Source: Xylaria sp. FL1777
Taxonomy: Eukaryota > Ascomycota > Sordariomycetes > Xylariales > Xylariaceae
Assembly (NCBI GenBank): GCA_022578965.1
Contig: MU400553.1
Location: 124,001 to 188,000, forward strand
Length of the DNA: 64,000 nt
Direction: 5' to 3'
The translations under genes and the position numbers were made by a program. A model generated the notes under the pieces. That model saw only the letters and a list, made by a program, of their open reading frames with translations. It was not told where the DNA came from and made no database searches. This document shows, piece by piece, positions 12,323 to 23,247 of the stretch. Every line of letters starts with the position of its first letter. Position 1 is the stretch's first letter.

Positions 12323-13566
12323 TCATTTCTTGTCCTCGAAAAAGAACTTGCCAGGCTTTTCGCCGCCCTGCTGGGTGCCTAGGAATGGTTCTTGGCCGTC
12401 GCCTCCTAGTTCGAGTCGCTCCCGAATTATGCGCTCCGCCGCTTCACGAGTGGCGGGTCCCCCCACGCCTTCTCGTAGAGCACTAGTCTGGTGCTGACCG
12501 GGTTGGATAGGAATAGGCCCCCGGGTAGTCGTATCGACAAACATCTCGTCATCTGCTGTGCCCACATGCCCTCCGCCGTCCATCGCAACTCCGTCGACGT
12601 ATTTAGCCTCGCGCCTCTCGGCGACAGCCGTGGAGCTCACAGGCGTATCGCTACCCGGAACATCTCGCATCTCTCGATGTCTGAACATGGCTTCTTGACT
12701 CAACCCTGAGCTGCTTCTCTCTAGACTCCAAAGGCTGCTGCCACCAGGGGCGCCAGGATGTTGTTTGCGAATATAAATGGGGCCACTAACTGTGCTGTTA
12801 GCGCCCTCTCCAAAGCCGACAAGGCTGGCAGTCCCATCGTCACTCATGCGATCTTCGAATCCGCCAACGGACCTGTTAGCTAAGTCTTCGTCTATGGGAT
12901 CGATAGCACCCGAGGTGGAGTCCACATCCATGGCGCGGTCGTTTGTATCTGTGCTCAGGTCGTCCTCGTCGACCTCGGTCAGATCTGCCTCGAAGCGCTC
13001 GCCGGACTCTGTCGTAGTGCGTGCGCCAACACTCCCCGTCGCTGAGGCAGTACCTACAGTGCTCATCTTTGTTACTGCCGTAGGCTGACCATTCGCGTCA
13101 AAATATGCCGGAGCCAAGGCGGCGGGTATGTTCTGGATTGGGAAGCCTGTGGAAGTTGGGGTTGTCTGCGGAGATCCGGTATTGGGAGCAGCATGCTGGT
13201 GGTTCGGCGCACGGATGGTTGAGACACGTTCGAGGCCGGCAAGACGGCTAATGCGATCGGCGCGTTCGGCTTCTAGGCTATTGGTCGATGGATGATGGCC
13301 ATGGCCTTTCGGGCCGCCAAGAGCCAGGTGAGCATGGCCGCGGTGACCATCTTTGATAGCGGTTGTAGAGAGCTGGGAAAGCGACGTAGTCGTGCTGGTG
13401 GGTGTACCACTTAAGCAGTAGATAGGAACGGTAGTCAGCTTGCCTGTGCCCGCGCCAAAGATATAAGACACTGGAGAGTCACATACGGGATGTCACTGGG
13501 CGTCTCCGGGTTGGAGGCGGGAGGAGGGATGTTGATGAACGTGGGGCCGACTGGCGGTTGCGACAT
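12323..13566 (-). CDS. Ser/Thr-rich acidic protein of unknown function
   Basis: Two exons, 13487-13566 and 12323-13409, give 388 aa. The intron has a GTATGT donor, a GCTGAC branch point and a TTAAG acceptor, and joins DIP to GTPTSTTTS in phase. The protein starts MSQPPVGPTFINIPPPAS and continues with a Ser/Thr-rich segment, a basic His-rich patch (HRGHAHLALGGPKGHGHH), a charged EAERADRISRLAGLERVS segment that may be helical, an acidic stretch (TEVDEDDLSTDTNDRAMDVD) and a charged C-terminus ending KFFFEDKK. There are no membrane segments or catalytic motifs, and most of the chain looks disordered. It has the feel of a conserved fungal nuclear or signalling protein, but I cannot name the family. 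An upstream in-frame extension encoded by a 9-bp repeat is taken as leader rather than coding. Confidence 0.7.
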
Positions 13567-14962
13567 GATTGATAGCCGCGACGATGGTGATGATGGTGAT
13601 GATGGTGATGATGATGGAGCGTGAATCAAGTCGTCTGTTGTTGCGACAGGCAAGAGGATGATTGCGAATAGTGTCCAGGGTCTAGTTCAGACCGTCGCGA
13701 GCTCCTGGCGCTTCGATCATAACACGCAGCGCCTAAGAGAGAATCGGAACAAAGCAGGTCAGAGCCGGGACAACAAAAAGCATCGGGTGGGCGCAACGAG
13801 GCGAGGAACCAAGACAGAGTGTGTGAGCTGTCAAGCAATGCAGCCAGGGTTCTTGATATGCCAGTCAGACAGCCGTGCGAGCGTCAACCTGGCTCTCGAA
13901 ACATACAGTAAGGCAGACAGGCAGATGTCTAGGTGCGTAGGCTGGGTGTTGGCGGTGTTGGCAGGTATTGGCAGTGATGGTTTGCGGTATCGAAGGAAGG
14001 GCGAACGGGTGGATTGCAGGAATCCCCAAAAAGACGCAATGCAACCCTACCACATCAGTGTGAAGTTGGTTGGTACTGGATGTTGGAATCTGATGAGAGT
14101 GGGCTGTTGTTTGTTCAGTGATGCTGGCTACTTACTGCCTACGTAGCTAGTGTTTGTTAGAAGGGAGAGGTTTAGGTATGTAGGTTAGGTAGGCATCACA
14201 GAGACTTACAGTCACTTACTACTTACTACCCAAGTACCTACCTAACCCTTCCTACCTCACTAAGTTACCAAGTAGGTATGAAAGTGTGCGTAGGTTACCT
14301 AGTCTTTGGGCTAAGGGAGGCACTACCGAATGTGTCCCTGTGAGATAAAGTGTCACTACAGTCAGTACCTTAGTAGGTATCTACTTACACTTCGTCTATC
14401 CCTCTCCGCGTGTGAGTTTGCCCGAGGAGAACCTGAGGTGAGTCAAGCGGGGAATGACGTAGGCAGTACCGGCGCGGTTCCTCAGCAGGACTAGTGCCTA
14501 AGTATAGTATGTTGGTGGCGTGCTGGAACTACCCGGTTGGTACCTACGCAGTAGGCACATGTAGGTACCTCTGTATCTGGCTTTAGTGCGGGGTCCTAGG
14601 GAGAGGTATCTCCCTACATCATCCGACCTTGTTCTTTACACTCCCAATAAGAGTCTATGCGTAAGTACTTACGCAGGAAGGGAGACGATAACAACCAAAA
14701 CCCTTTCTAATAGCCAAACGATATGGTTAAGAAATGTGGAATGTGTGGGATTCAATCGGCTTGGTCATGAGTTAATGTGGTCACTGCTACTCTTCTTAGG
14801 AGCGTCCTGCTCCTCAGTTAACCTGGTTCTCCGGTCTGAAGAATTGAATTCATCCATCGTTATATGTCCATGCGCTTATGCATACCACCAGCTCGGCATG
14901 ATTGTAATCCAATCGTCTCCTCTCGACGTCCAAACCCGGTCGAAGATACATTTATCACATGT
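13567..14962. other. Spacer and promoter region
   Basis: This holds the promoter and leader of the gene at 12323-13566. From 14140 to 14600 it is dense in TAGGTAC, CCTACCTA and one TACGCAGTA word (14545-14553). No gene was recognised. Confidence 0.45.
13577..13616. repeat. 9-bp tandem repeat (gatggtgat)n in leader
   Basis: Three to four copies of a GATGGTGAT-type unit lie just upstream of the ATG at 13566, probably in the 5' leader of the minus-strand gene. If translated from an earlier start, the repeat would encode SSP units. Confidence 0.7.
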
Positions 14963-15415
14963 CTAGAACTCGCCGGGTGTAAAGTCTACCACCTGGACCT
15001 TTTCGACTTTATCTTTCACCGCAGCAATGAACTCGCGGTGAGCGGGATCGCTCTCAGTATAATACTTCCTGTCCTCCTCGTTTTCGAACCTGACGACGAA
15101 GCAATGCGTGATCTCATTCTGTCATTGTTGTTCATTAATTTATATTCTGCAGCTTTGACATACTGTGAACGTACCTGGTGACCTTCGGGGCTGTTATTCT
15201 TGCCTCCACCCAGCATCTTCAGATATTGTGCCTTAGTCGTGGGATGGACACACTTCTCGCCGAGTCCGAGCATTCCATCGCAGGCCTACCGATGCATTGT
15301 CAGCCGAGAAATGCGACTAGCTGCCTCAATACACGATCCGACTGCTTACAGCTTTGATCTCCTCGGCCGGGAGCTGCGCCTTGAACTTGAACATGACAAT
15401 GTGATAGATGGCCAT
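14963..15415 (-). CDS. Dabb (stress-responsive A/B barrel) domain protein
   Basis: Small dimeric alpha/beta-barrel protein of 110 aa in three exons: 15350-15415, 15175-15285 and 14963-15118. Reading phase is preserved at both introns. The order of elements is that of the Dabb family. The N-terminal strand is MAIYHIVMFKFK, followed by a helix beginning AEEIKAACDGMLGLGEKC. A central strand NEITHCFVVRFENEEDRKYY comes next, then DPAHREFIAAVKDKVEKVQVVDF at the C-terminus. The whole protein is one domain. Some Dabb proteins are stress-induced and some act as cyclases or decarboxylases in polyketide pathways, but nothing nearby indicates such a pathway, so the role is open. The neighbours are unrelated. 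Confidence 0.9.
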
Positions 15416-17898
15416 TTTGGTCAATAGTGGTGACGGACTTGGATGACTTGCAACACAACACATGGAAGATTAAGCCCGGGGGATCACTACTTTTTATTTT
15501 CAGTACTGTGCCAAAGTCTAGTGTATGTAAACTTCATGACGCGCGCGGACGCTGACCGACATTATCCCCGCAAGTTTTCGGCATCCAACCCCAGTGTCCG
15601 GAGGAGTTTCTGGATTATGGATTATTCATTCAAGCATGATCAACCCCCGTGTGATTTTGTAATATCTCGCTCGACTTGTTCAGGATCCTTTGCCCTCAAA
15701 TGCAGAATCGTCATTTGCCGTATTTTCTGCTGACGATGTTAGGGCCTATCTATTATTTAAGTTGACAAAACTCTTAATATACTCAGACAAGCTCTAGATA
15801 AAAATTCCGTGTCCCAAAAGCGAACGGGTTATGTCAAGAGGACATTCAGTACACTACTTCCTAAGAGCCGTGGGGAAGTTCCGCATAATGAAAAGGATCC
15901 TAGCATTAATAAGACCAGATAGTAAGATAAGTGAACATACTACGGTACTATATCATTCGTTGTGTCGATAGACTCAGGTAGCTTACATGCATTAATATGC
16001 CCGGTTTCTTGCGGGTATCCGGTAATCCCGGATCTACACTCTTCTCGTTCTTCCAGTGAAATGTCTAGCTCATATGCATCTGCAATTAATTGTAACCTCG
16101 CACGGTCGATATAGCTATGACCGGAACTTGGCCGGGGAAGAGGAAGGGGAAGGTCAGCAATTGAACAAGGCAGTGTAGTGTCTGTCGTGCCGCAAAGGGA
16201 AGTGAATCTCACAATGAGAATAGGGACGAGTAGCTAAGTTGGTAGCGAGATAACAAGTATACTCTGTTGGTCAACTACTGAGCGTATGCTGTTGATACTG
16301 GATAGCGATTTGGCAGATTCTATTATTTGCTCTGGTTATCGTATTGATATTGGGTGAGATTGTTGGCATTGGAAAAGTAGGTATACGGAGTGGCTCGTAA
16401 GTGTACGGGGATGCTCTTGGCATCGATGCCAAAAAATCGTGAAAATATTACCGGTATACCGAGCGCAGATTCACTAATGGTATTAATAGTATACAGTGAG
16501 CTATTTGGTCCCAATCCTGTTCTTGTGCAACGGGTGAAACATTGCGGAACACAATATTGATCACTGTATGATAGTCGCTAGCATTTCATGACGAGAACAA
16601 CCTTTTACAAGATGACGCGAATTGGTAACATGGAGCGTTCCGCGACTCCATTTTTAAGGCCGACAACGTGCTTGTGAGACCATGCCCGCTACTTGAGCCA
16701 AGACGCTTATAACCCTATCAGATACCTGATTATTCATACTCAAGCATATCTCGCCCCGTGACTCCACGTTGTAAGAACATATTCCACCTATCAGTCCGAA
16801 GGACAGACAAGCCAGCAGTAACAGCAGACCCATACAATCTTTATCAGTCATTAACAGAGCGTAACAGGAACACAATAGAAGGACATGATCTCAAAACAGC
16901 GTAGAAATCGATGAGTGATTTGAACCTCTCGCGGATGATGTAGTTAGACTGACTACGCATACACGGCCGCCATATTGTCAGTACTAGCCACATGCTCCAT
17001 CTTGTGGGCTCCTTACTTGATTCATTGAACAACACTATTCGCTGTTAAGACTCTAGTTAGAACCTACATGTATTAGTGTGCCGGAAAACACGCTAACCAC
17101 AAACCTTAAGCAAGAATAGGTACTTACTACGCATGTTCTCGTTAGTGCGCATACGGGGTACTTCTCGTGGTCTACTCTAGGTAGTCTTCTAGCGCAATTC
17201 AGGGTCCTACTTACAGACAGGTATTGATTCAAACAGGGTCTCTCAGTTTCCAGCTCCTAGGTCTCGGTACTCGCTTAGTAGGGATAAATGTAAATGTGCC
17301 GTCTAGCTTGGTACGTACCTAAAGGCTGTCCTTTGCGGCGCTAATAGGTCACCAGCTTTGTTGGCGTGAGCTTCATTCGACGAATCAGTAGCAACAGTAA
17401 CCGATAGCTTATTTGTATAGTAGGGGGAGGAGGCCTGATTTAGTTACCTAGATAAGCTGAACTACCGTAGGTAGTTTTTCCTTCGGATCCAATTAATCCT
17501 GTTCGTGCCGCATAATAACAGCACGCGAGTCTGATCCATCATTATACCCGCGAGGTAGTCTATATTCGTGTCTAGTTTTTATCGCAAGTTTATTATTTTA
17601 CTCGGTATAAGTCCAATCGCAATCACGGCTCGATTAGCGCGCGTCCTCTTTTTGCGACCGGCGCGCAACCATCTATCCATTATTACCTAATCTATCCATC
17701 CGTCTAGCAGCCCAAGACCAGGCTAGGGTTGGATGCGGATGCGGACAGGGTCACGGACAGGGTTTGAGGAACGGTACGGTACACCTACACTACTACGTAC
17801 ACATACCACTGGGACCGGTGTGACGTACTTGGTCACCGTCTCGGTGGTTCGGCATAAGAAAGCATCGAGGGAGCCTCGATCGTATATAGAAGAGGTGA
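15416..17898. other. Spacer, no complete gene seen
   Basis: This 2.5 kb separates the Dabb gene from the methyltransferase gene. It holds two short minus-strand frames with weak protein-like composition: 15940-16212, listed separately, and 16323-16514. Neither has splice support. From 17040 to 17480 it is rich in TACCTA/TAGGTA words. Confidence 0.45.
15940..16230 (-). pseudogene. Possible gene fragment, family not recognised
   Basis: An open frame of about 95 codons without a clear ATG runs from just after a stop near 16231. The stretch LPCSIADLPLPLPRPSS followed by IDRARLQLIADAYELDI looks protein-like, with a Pro-rich loop and an amphipathic helix. It faintly recalls the middle homology region of fungal Zn2Cys6 regulators, but the match is too short to call. 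It could also be chance. Confidence 0.15.
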
Positions 17899-19871
17899 AT
17901 GGCTTCACCGCGTCCCGACGGGCGGCGCACGCCTGACTCCAAGCGCGCGCCTTCCGACCGCTCCGACCCGGCTGCTTCGTCATACGACCACCTACCGATT
18001 CTCGGCCAGGCCCCGAGCGTGTCGCAGAGTGATACACAGAGCTCTTCGCTGTCTTTCGGCGACTTCTCTGCTGGGCTAAGTGTATGTGAGCTATCTATCT
18101 CCTTTCGCTCAATACACGGAACTGATCACTCGGAAATTCCAGGTTGATAATGATGATGACGACGATGATGATAATAGAGATGCCGACTCGGCTGTTTTCG
18201 ATGTCGACCAAGCGTAAGTGGAACTTCGCTTGTGATGCCAATGAGACACTTGCGCACGTGATACTCATTGATTCTGTTAGAGAATCTAGTATGTCTGTGA
18301 CATCTAGTATATATAATTTCGTTAGCGAGCATGGACGGACATATCACCGGTATAAAGAAGGAAGTGAGTTCTTTCGCAATCTCGTACGAGGTGTTTTTTG
18401 TTGCTGCATTTAGCTAACGTTCATCCGATGCGCAGAATATTGGATGCCTAATGATGAAGTGAGTAATCTGCCGGGAAGCGATATCGTACACGTCTAGTGC
18501 TCATCATCTATCTACTGTAGAGGGAACGAGAACGTTTAGGTACGAAGAAAACCACTCGAAACCCTCCTCCCCTGGCCCCTTCTTCCTATTAGCGTCATCA
18601 GAGGTAAGGAGCAAGTTGTTAACGCGACATGATAGATTTACAACATATGATATGTGTTAAAGTATTCAATGATAGACTTGCTCTAGCCCCTGTCCAAGAT
18701 CCTGCTAAAGTATTGGATTTTGGCACAGGGACTGGGTCATGGGCTATAGATTTTGGTATATTACCCTTCGCAAAGTCATACTATAGTGGTCGAATCAATT
18801 TGACTGACCGACGCCAGCGGTCCAACACCCAGCATCCGATGTCCTCGGCACAGACCTCAGTCCCATACAACCAGAATAGTGAGTTTATCCACATCCCATG
18901 CCACGCCAGAGAGAGAATGAAGCATTAAATTGAACGAAACGCGAGAGCTAACTATGCACCGTAGCGTACCACCTAACTGCCGGTTCGAAATAGACGATAT
19001 AGAAGATGAGTGGCTGTTTTCGACGAAATTCGACTATATACATGGGCGGCACATGGTCGGCTCCATCATGGACTTCCCGAAGCTCTTTAAAACCATCTAT
19101 GAGAACCTGAATCCTGGTGGGTGGGTAGAATTGCAGGATTATTATGTGAAGCTACAATCTAGTAAGCCAGTCTCGGGAGTCGTTTTTTTCTTGCTTAGAC
19201 TGCTTCGAAAGTACAAGGGCTCTTTTTCTAGCCAAAACTCATGACTCAAAAAAACCCTAATACTTTTAAAACACCTATGTAGATCACGCTCAAAATGGCG
19301 ATAACTAACCACGAGTGTTCTAGTTGACGGCACGCTCGACGGCACAGTCCTGCAGCGCTGGAATAACATGCTAAACCACGCGCTAAGCTTCACAGGCCGC
19401 AGCGGGCTTCACGCGGTCAAGTACAAGCGGTGGATGCGCGAGGTCGGGTTTGAGCAAAGTAAGGTTTCTCCCTGGGTTTTGCTTGAAATGGCAACAACTA
19501 ACCCAGAGCATTACAGTACGGGAGGAAGTCTTCGCCGTGCCTGGAAACCCGTGGCCCAAGGGTGCCGAGCAGAAGCAGCTCGGCGCGATGCAGATGGAAA
19601 ATATCCTCGAAGGTCTCCAAGGAATTAGCATTTCGCTATTTACTAAGTTCTTGGGCATGAGCTCCGAGGCCGTTGAGGCGCTTCTCGTGGATGTGCGCAA
19701 GGACTTGATAGATAGAAACATTCACTTTTATTATCCTATGTAAGTTGTATTTGCGTCTCTTTGATCTTGTCAAAAAGACAGATCGTCCACCTAGCAGAAG
19801 ACAGGAAGCTAACAGATGTCGCGCTACTTTGTAGAATGGCTGTTTACGCTAGAAAACCGCTTGCTAGATAG
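17899..19871 (+). CDS. LaeA-like SAM-dependent methyltransferase
   Basis: Class I methyltransferase of the LaeA/UMTA type, 383 aa in eleven exons: 17899-18081, 18143-18213, 18281-18363, 18436-18458, 18521-18539, 18636-18755, 18818-18878, 18965-19161, 19324-19458, 19517-19739 and 19835-19871. All phases agree. The N-terminus is disordered, with an Asp run at residues 62-72, then YHRYKEGKYWMPNDE, the entry motif of the family. SAM-binding motif I is VLDFGTGTGSWAIDF, followed by DVLGTDLSPIQP and the post-motif FEIDDIEDEW. NLNPGGWVELQDYYVK is the motif II/III region. The C-terminus ends YPIMAVYARKP, as in relatives. Family members regulate secondary metabolism and development or methylate small molecules. 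This one is not near a biosynthetic cluster, so its target is unknown. Two exons are tiny (19 and 23 nt). Confidence 0.9.
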
Positions 19872-20658
19872 AGAAAGACACATATATATGTTTTAATTCA
19901 CATTCAGAAGTATATAATTTGGTACATATAGATCCACGACATAGATATATATTTCCACGGCTCTTCCATTTTCGCACTCTTGGAAGCATACAGCTAAGTG
20001 ACACCGCATCCGCAAGGAAGCAGTGTTCGGAGTCGACCGTCGTCGTCGCCCTTCGTTTCAAAGCCAATATTTCCTTCTGATGATCATTGCGCACCAGTCA
20101 ACAGACACAAAGGGAAACTGGCTTTCGATTATCGTTGAGGGCCGTCTCTATCGCCCCCAGCTAGAACAACCTCAAACACACTCTCACAGTAGCATTACCA
20201 TTCAAATGTAGCTACAACGTTGCATTTCACTTCGATGATTAAGATCCCGATACACCGGAGGTTCTAAAAATAGTAACATCGACACCTTCCACACCTAGCT
20301 GTAATCCCGCCTGGGCATTTCCGTGTCTGGTTCCTAGCATGTGATTCTGTGCGCAGTACATGTACACTAAGGCATTCTCCACCATTCCGAAACACTGCAA
20401 CAACGTCGATCCTTGGTGTTTTCCCTCGACGACGCTGTGGGAACCCAACCCAGACGCACACAAAAGAACAATCAATTTATATCCGCGCTCTCCGACGCGC
20501 TAGTGAATTTGTCTGGCTTCGCCGACATGCAAAGATATACTGTATGTTATCGGGCTAACATCCCGCGAGGGTAGAGCGAGAGTGAAGCAGGCTTGGAGCC
20601 GCGAAATGAAGGACACAGTCCGAATTTGAAATTGGACTACTTAAGTACTCTCTTCAAA

Positions 20659-20760
20659 TCGCTTTGATCACTTATCGCCGAGATCCGCATGAGATCGCGG
20701 TCTTTTAGCGCGATTTTGCGTGATTTCGGGTCTCGTTTCGCGTTAAGTGATTGAAAGCGA
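20659..20760. repeat. Imperfect inverted repeat, possible MITE-like element
   Basis: A 20-nt arm at 20659-20678 pairs with a 21-nt arm at 20740-20760, with one base mismatch and one C-to-TG difference, around a core of about 60 nt rich in CGCGAT/GATCGCG words. A perfect 7-bp stem with a 6-nt loop follows at 20849-20868, then three copies of an ATATCATT unit at 20878-20903. No transposase frame was found. A small non-autonomous element or a retrotransposon end are both possible. Confidence 0.4.
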
Positions 20761-22421
20761 TCCCGAAGAACGCGAATCGGCGCATTGGTTTGATTTAGAG
20801 TTCTGGATGCAAATTCACGCGATTACTAGCGGAACTACAACACTAAGACGAATCTCAGTTAAGATTCGCCTAACCTAATATCATTATATCATTATATCAT
20901 TATACACGAAGTGTATCCTGTGTTGCCGATTGTGTGTCGTCGCATATTGTGCATATGAGAAGTTGCATGGGCCCGTGCGCGCTTCAACGGTACAAGACAA
21001 TGGGATTTGCGCATGATGCGCAGTCGGTGTCACGTGTATGCACCTATTGCATCGTTACTTTGAAGCGGAGGTGAAAATAGGTAGGGTTTTGACGTGGGTT
21101 ATGTGACCTTTTCTACCATCGAGCCTCAGAAGCAGCCTTAAGCATTTATGATTGATAGCCCTGGCGAGGGAGGTACTCACTTGATCTAAGAGGGGAGCTG
21201 GTTACTTCGAGATGCCGAAGCGAACCTTCAATCTGATGCGTACAAACAGGAGCTGTCATAATAAAAGTCCTTCATGGCCTCGAAAATCCTACTCGGGATG
21301 ACAGAGAAGCTAGCAGCTAAACAGGTACACTGGGCAAGGTGCTCGATAATAAGGCGGGTAAATCAATATATGAATCATAAACATATTTTCCGCATTTTTC
21401 TATATGAAGTACGATGGGGATTCTTACAGCTAACATTAAAGAGGCAAGGACATGTGCCTACCTAACCTAAGATACTTGTTATGCTTGCACGTGGGGTAGA
21501 GTGTAGACTACAGAGAATAGTATCGATAAATAACAAGCTAACTACAATTCATGACGAACTATGGAATGAGATACCTCAGGATATATATGCGTGAAAGAAA
21601 AAACTATATACAAAAGTGAAGAAAAGCAGGAAAGAATCTATATCTAAAGATCTAATCTATATTTTGATGTAGGTGTAGACCGGCACGGGATGAATGGTGG
21701 CTTCGTGCTCCATCCCAGTGGTAAAATCCGCAGTGTGCAGATTTCGGCCATGCACCGATTACTTGCGGGGACTTATCCGCAGAGGCAATCATAAACATTC
21801 ATCTACCACAAGAGCATATATTGTTTTACATGCAGATTGTCCAATTCCATGAAAAGATGGGGGAAAGGAACAATGTGTATACAAGTGGTGTTGTACCTGC
21901 AACGGGTGCAGTCCGGTGCGAACCATGTCCTTTGCCGCCAAAATTTCCCGCCACCTGGGTCCTGGGTCGTCTTAGTCGCGAGAGGAGGTATCCTGAGGGT
22001 TGCCGAAGAGATGTCGTGTCGTGTCGTCGTTATGTCGTGTCGTTATATCGTAAGGCGTGTCCTAGGTCAACAAGTTAGGAATAGGTACAGGAAGGCTGAG
22101 ATGGGCTTTGGTGGTGCGCCGAAACGAAGTTATAATGCGAGGTTGGAAGGGAAGAACAGAATGTGTTGAGTATCAAAGGAATGTTGAGGTGGGAAGAAGA
22201 CGTGAAGGGGGTGGTGGTTGCCACAGACAAGGTACTTCATAGAGGTACCTCGGTACCTCAACAGAAAAAATATGGACGAGGTACCAAGAGGAGGTTGGAA
22301 ATGAGGCGGATTGGTACAAGGCTAAAGGGAATAGGTACAAAATGATATGGGAGAGGGCATATCTGTATTTCTGGAAGAAGATGGAAGGAAAGTAGAAGCA
22401 TACCAAGGTAGATGTAGGTAA

Positions 22422-22655
22422 GTTGAAGCAGAAGTTGAAGCAGAAGTTGAAGCAGAAGTTGAAGCAGAAGTTGAAGCAGAAGTTGAAGCAGAAGTTGAAG
22501 CAGAAGTTGAAGCAAAGGTTGGAGCAAAGGTTGGAGCAGAGGTTGGAGCAGAGGTTGGAGCAAAAGTTGGAGCAAAGGTTGGAGCACAGGTTGGAGCAGA
22601 GGTTGAAGCAAAGGTTGAAGCAAAGGTTGAAGCAAAGGTTGAAGCAGAGGTTGAA
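22422..22655. repeat. 12-bp minisatellite, about 19 copies
   Basis: Tandem 12-mers based on GTTGAAGCAGAA. The first eight units are nearly identical. The middle units carry GTTGGAGCAAAG or GTTGGAGCAGAG, and the last units GTTGAAGCAAAG. Because 12 is a multiple of 3, frames stay open on both strands (KQKL, LLQP and APTF-type repeats), but no flanking protein sequence supports a gene. Confidence 0.9.
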
Positions 22656-23247
22656 GGTTGGAAAAGGGAGTGGCCTGGGGAGAAGGAAGGGACTTTATAT
22701 AGGTAGATAAATGGGTGACTGATTTGACGCATGGCCATGTTTGCCACAATCGAGAATAAACATGTTTTACCACAATGCAATGCAGACTTGTTTGCTATTG
22801 TGTATTGTAATTCTATTGTCCCTGCGCGTGACTAGTGGAATAAGGTAATGCGTACATAGGTAATCAATACGTGACGTATTCTAGATCGGTCCTTGATACT
22901 GAAGACGTGTTGATATTGAAACTCAACGGAGCAGATCCACCCATAATGACCCATTCTCAAGAGATTTGTACTGGTAAACTGGATATTCCAGAAGAACTCT
23001 AGAAACCGTTCTCCAAACAGAGCATATTTGACCATGCATCTATATAAAGACAGAGTCTGCTACCAACAACGTTATGGTTAGACAGAAAAAATCTACATAG
23101 ATACAATATGACAAGCAATTGCCCTCAATCTCTAATGCTGTTTAAATTGGCTAGGACCTAGCATAGGTGAGGGCAGACTGTGATCGGCCGAATGTTTCAT
23201 TAAGGAAATCTCCCTATGGAAGCAATTTCGCAACCCTCGGTCTACGA

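Larger units (their letters stand above)
19872..23247. other. Spacer with inverted-repeat element and minisatellite
   Basis: No protein gene was recognised in this 3.4 kb. It holds an imperfect inverted repeat with a hairpin and an 8-bp tandem repeat (20659-20903) and a 12-bp minisatellite (22422-22655), both listed separately. Confidence 0.5.

Noticed and set aside
22423..22710. Frames encoding KQKL, LLQP or APTF repeats
   Set aside because: They are produced by the 12-bp tandem repeat. Flanking sequence on either strand has no protein-like extension or regulatory context.
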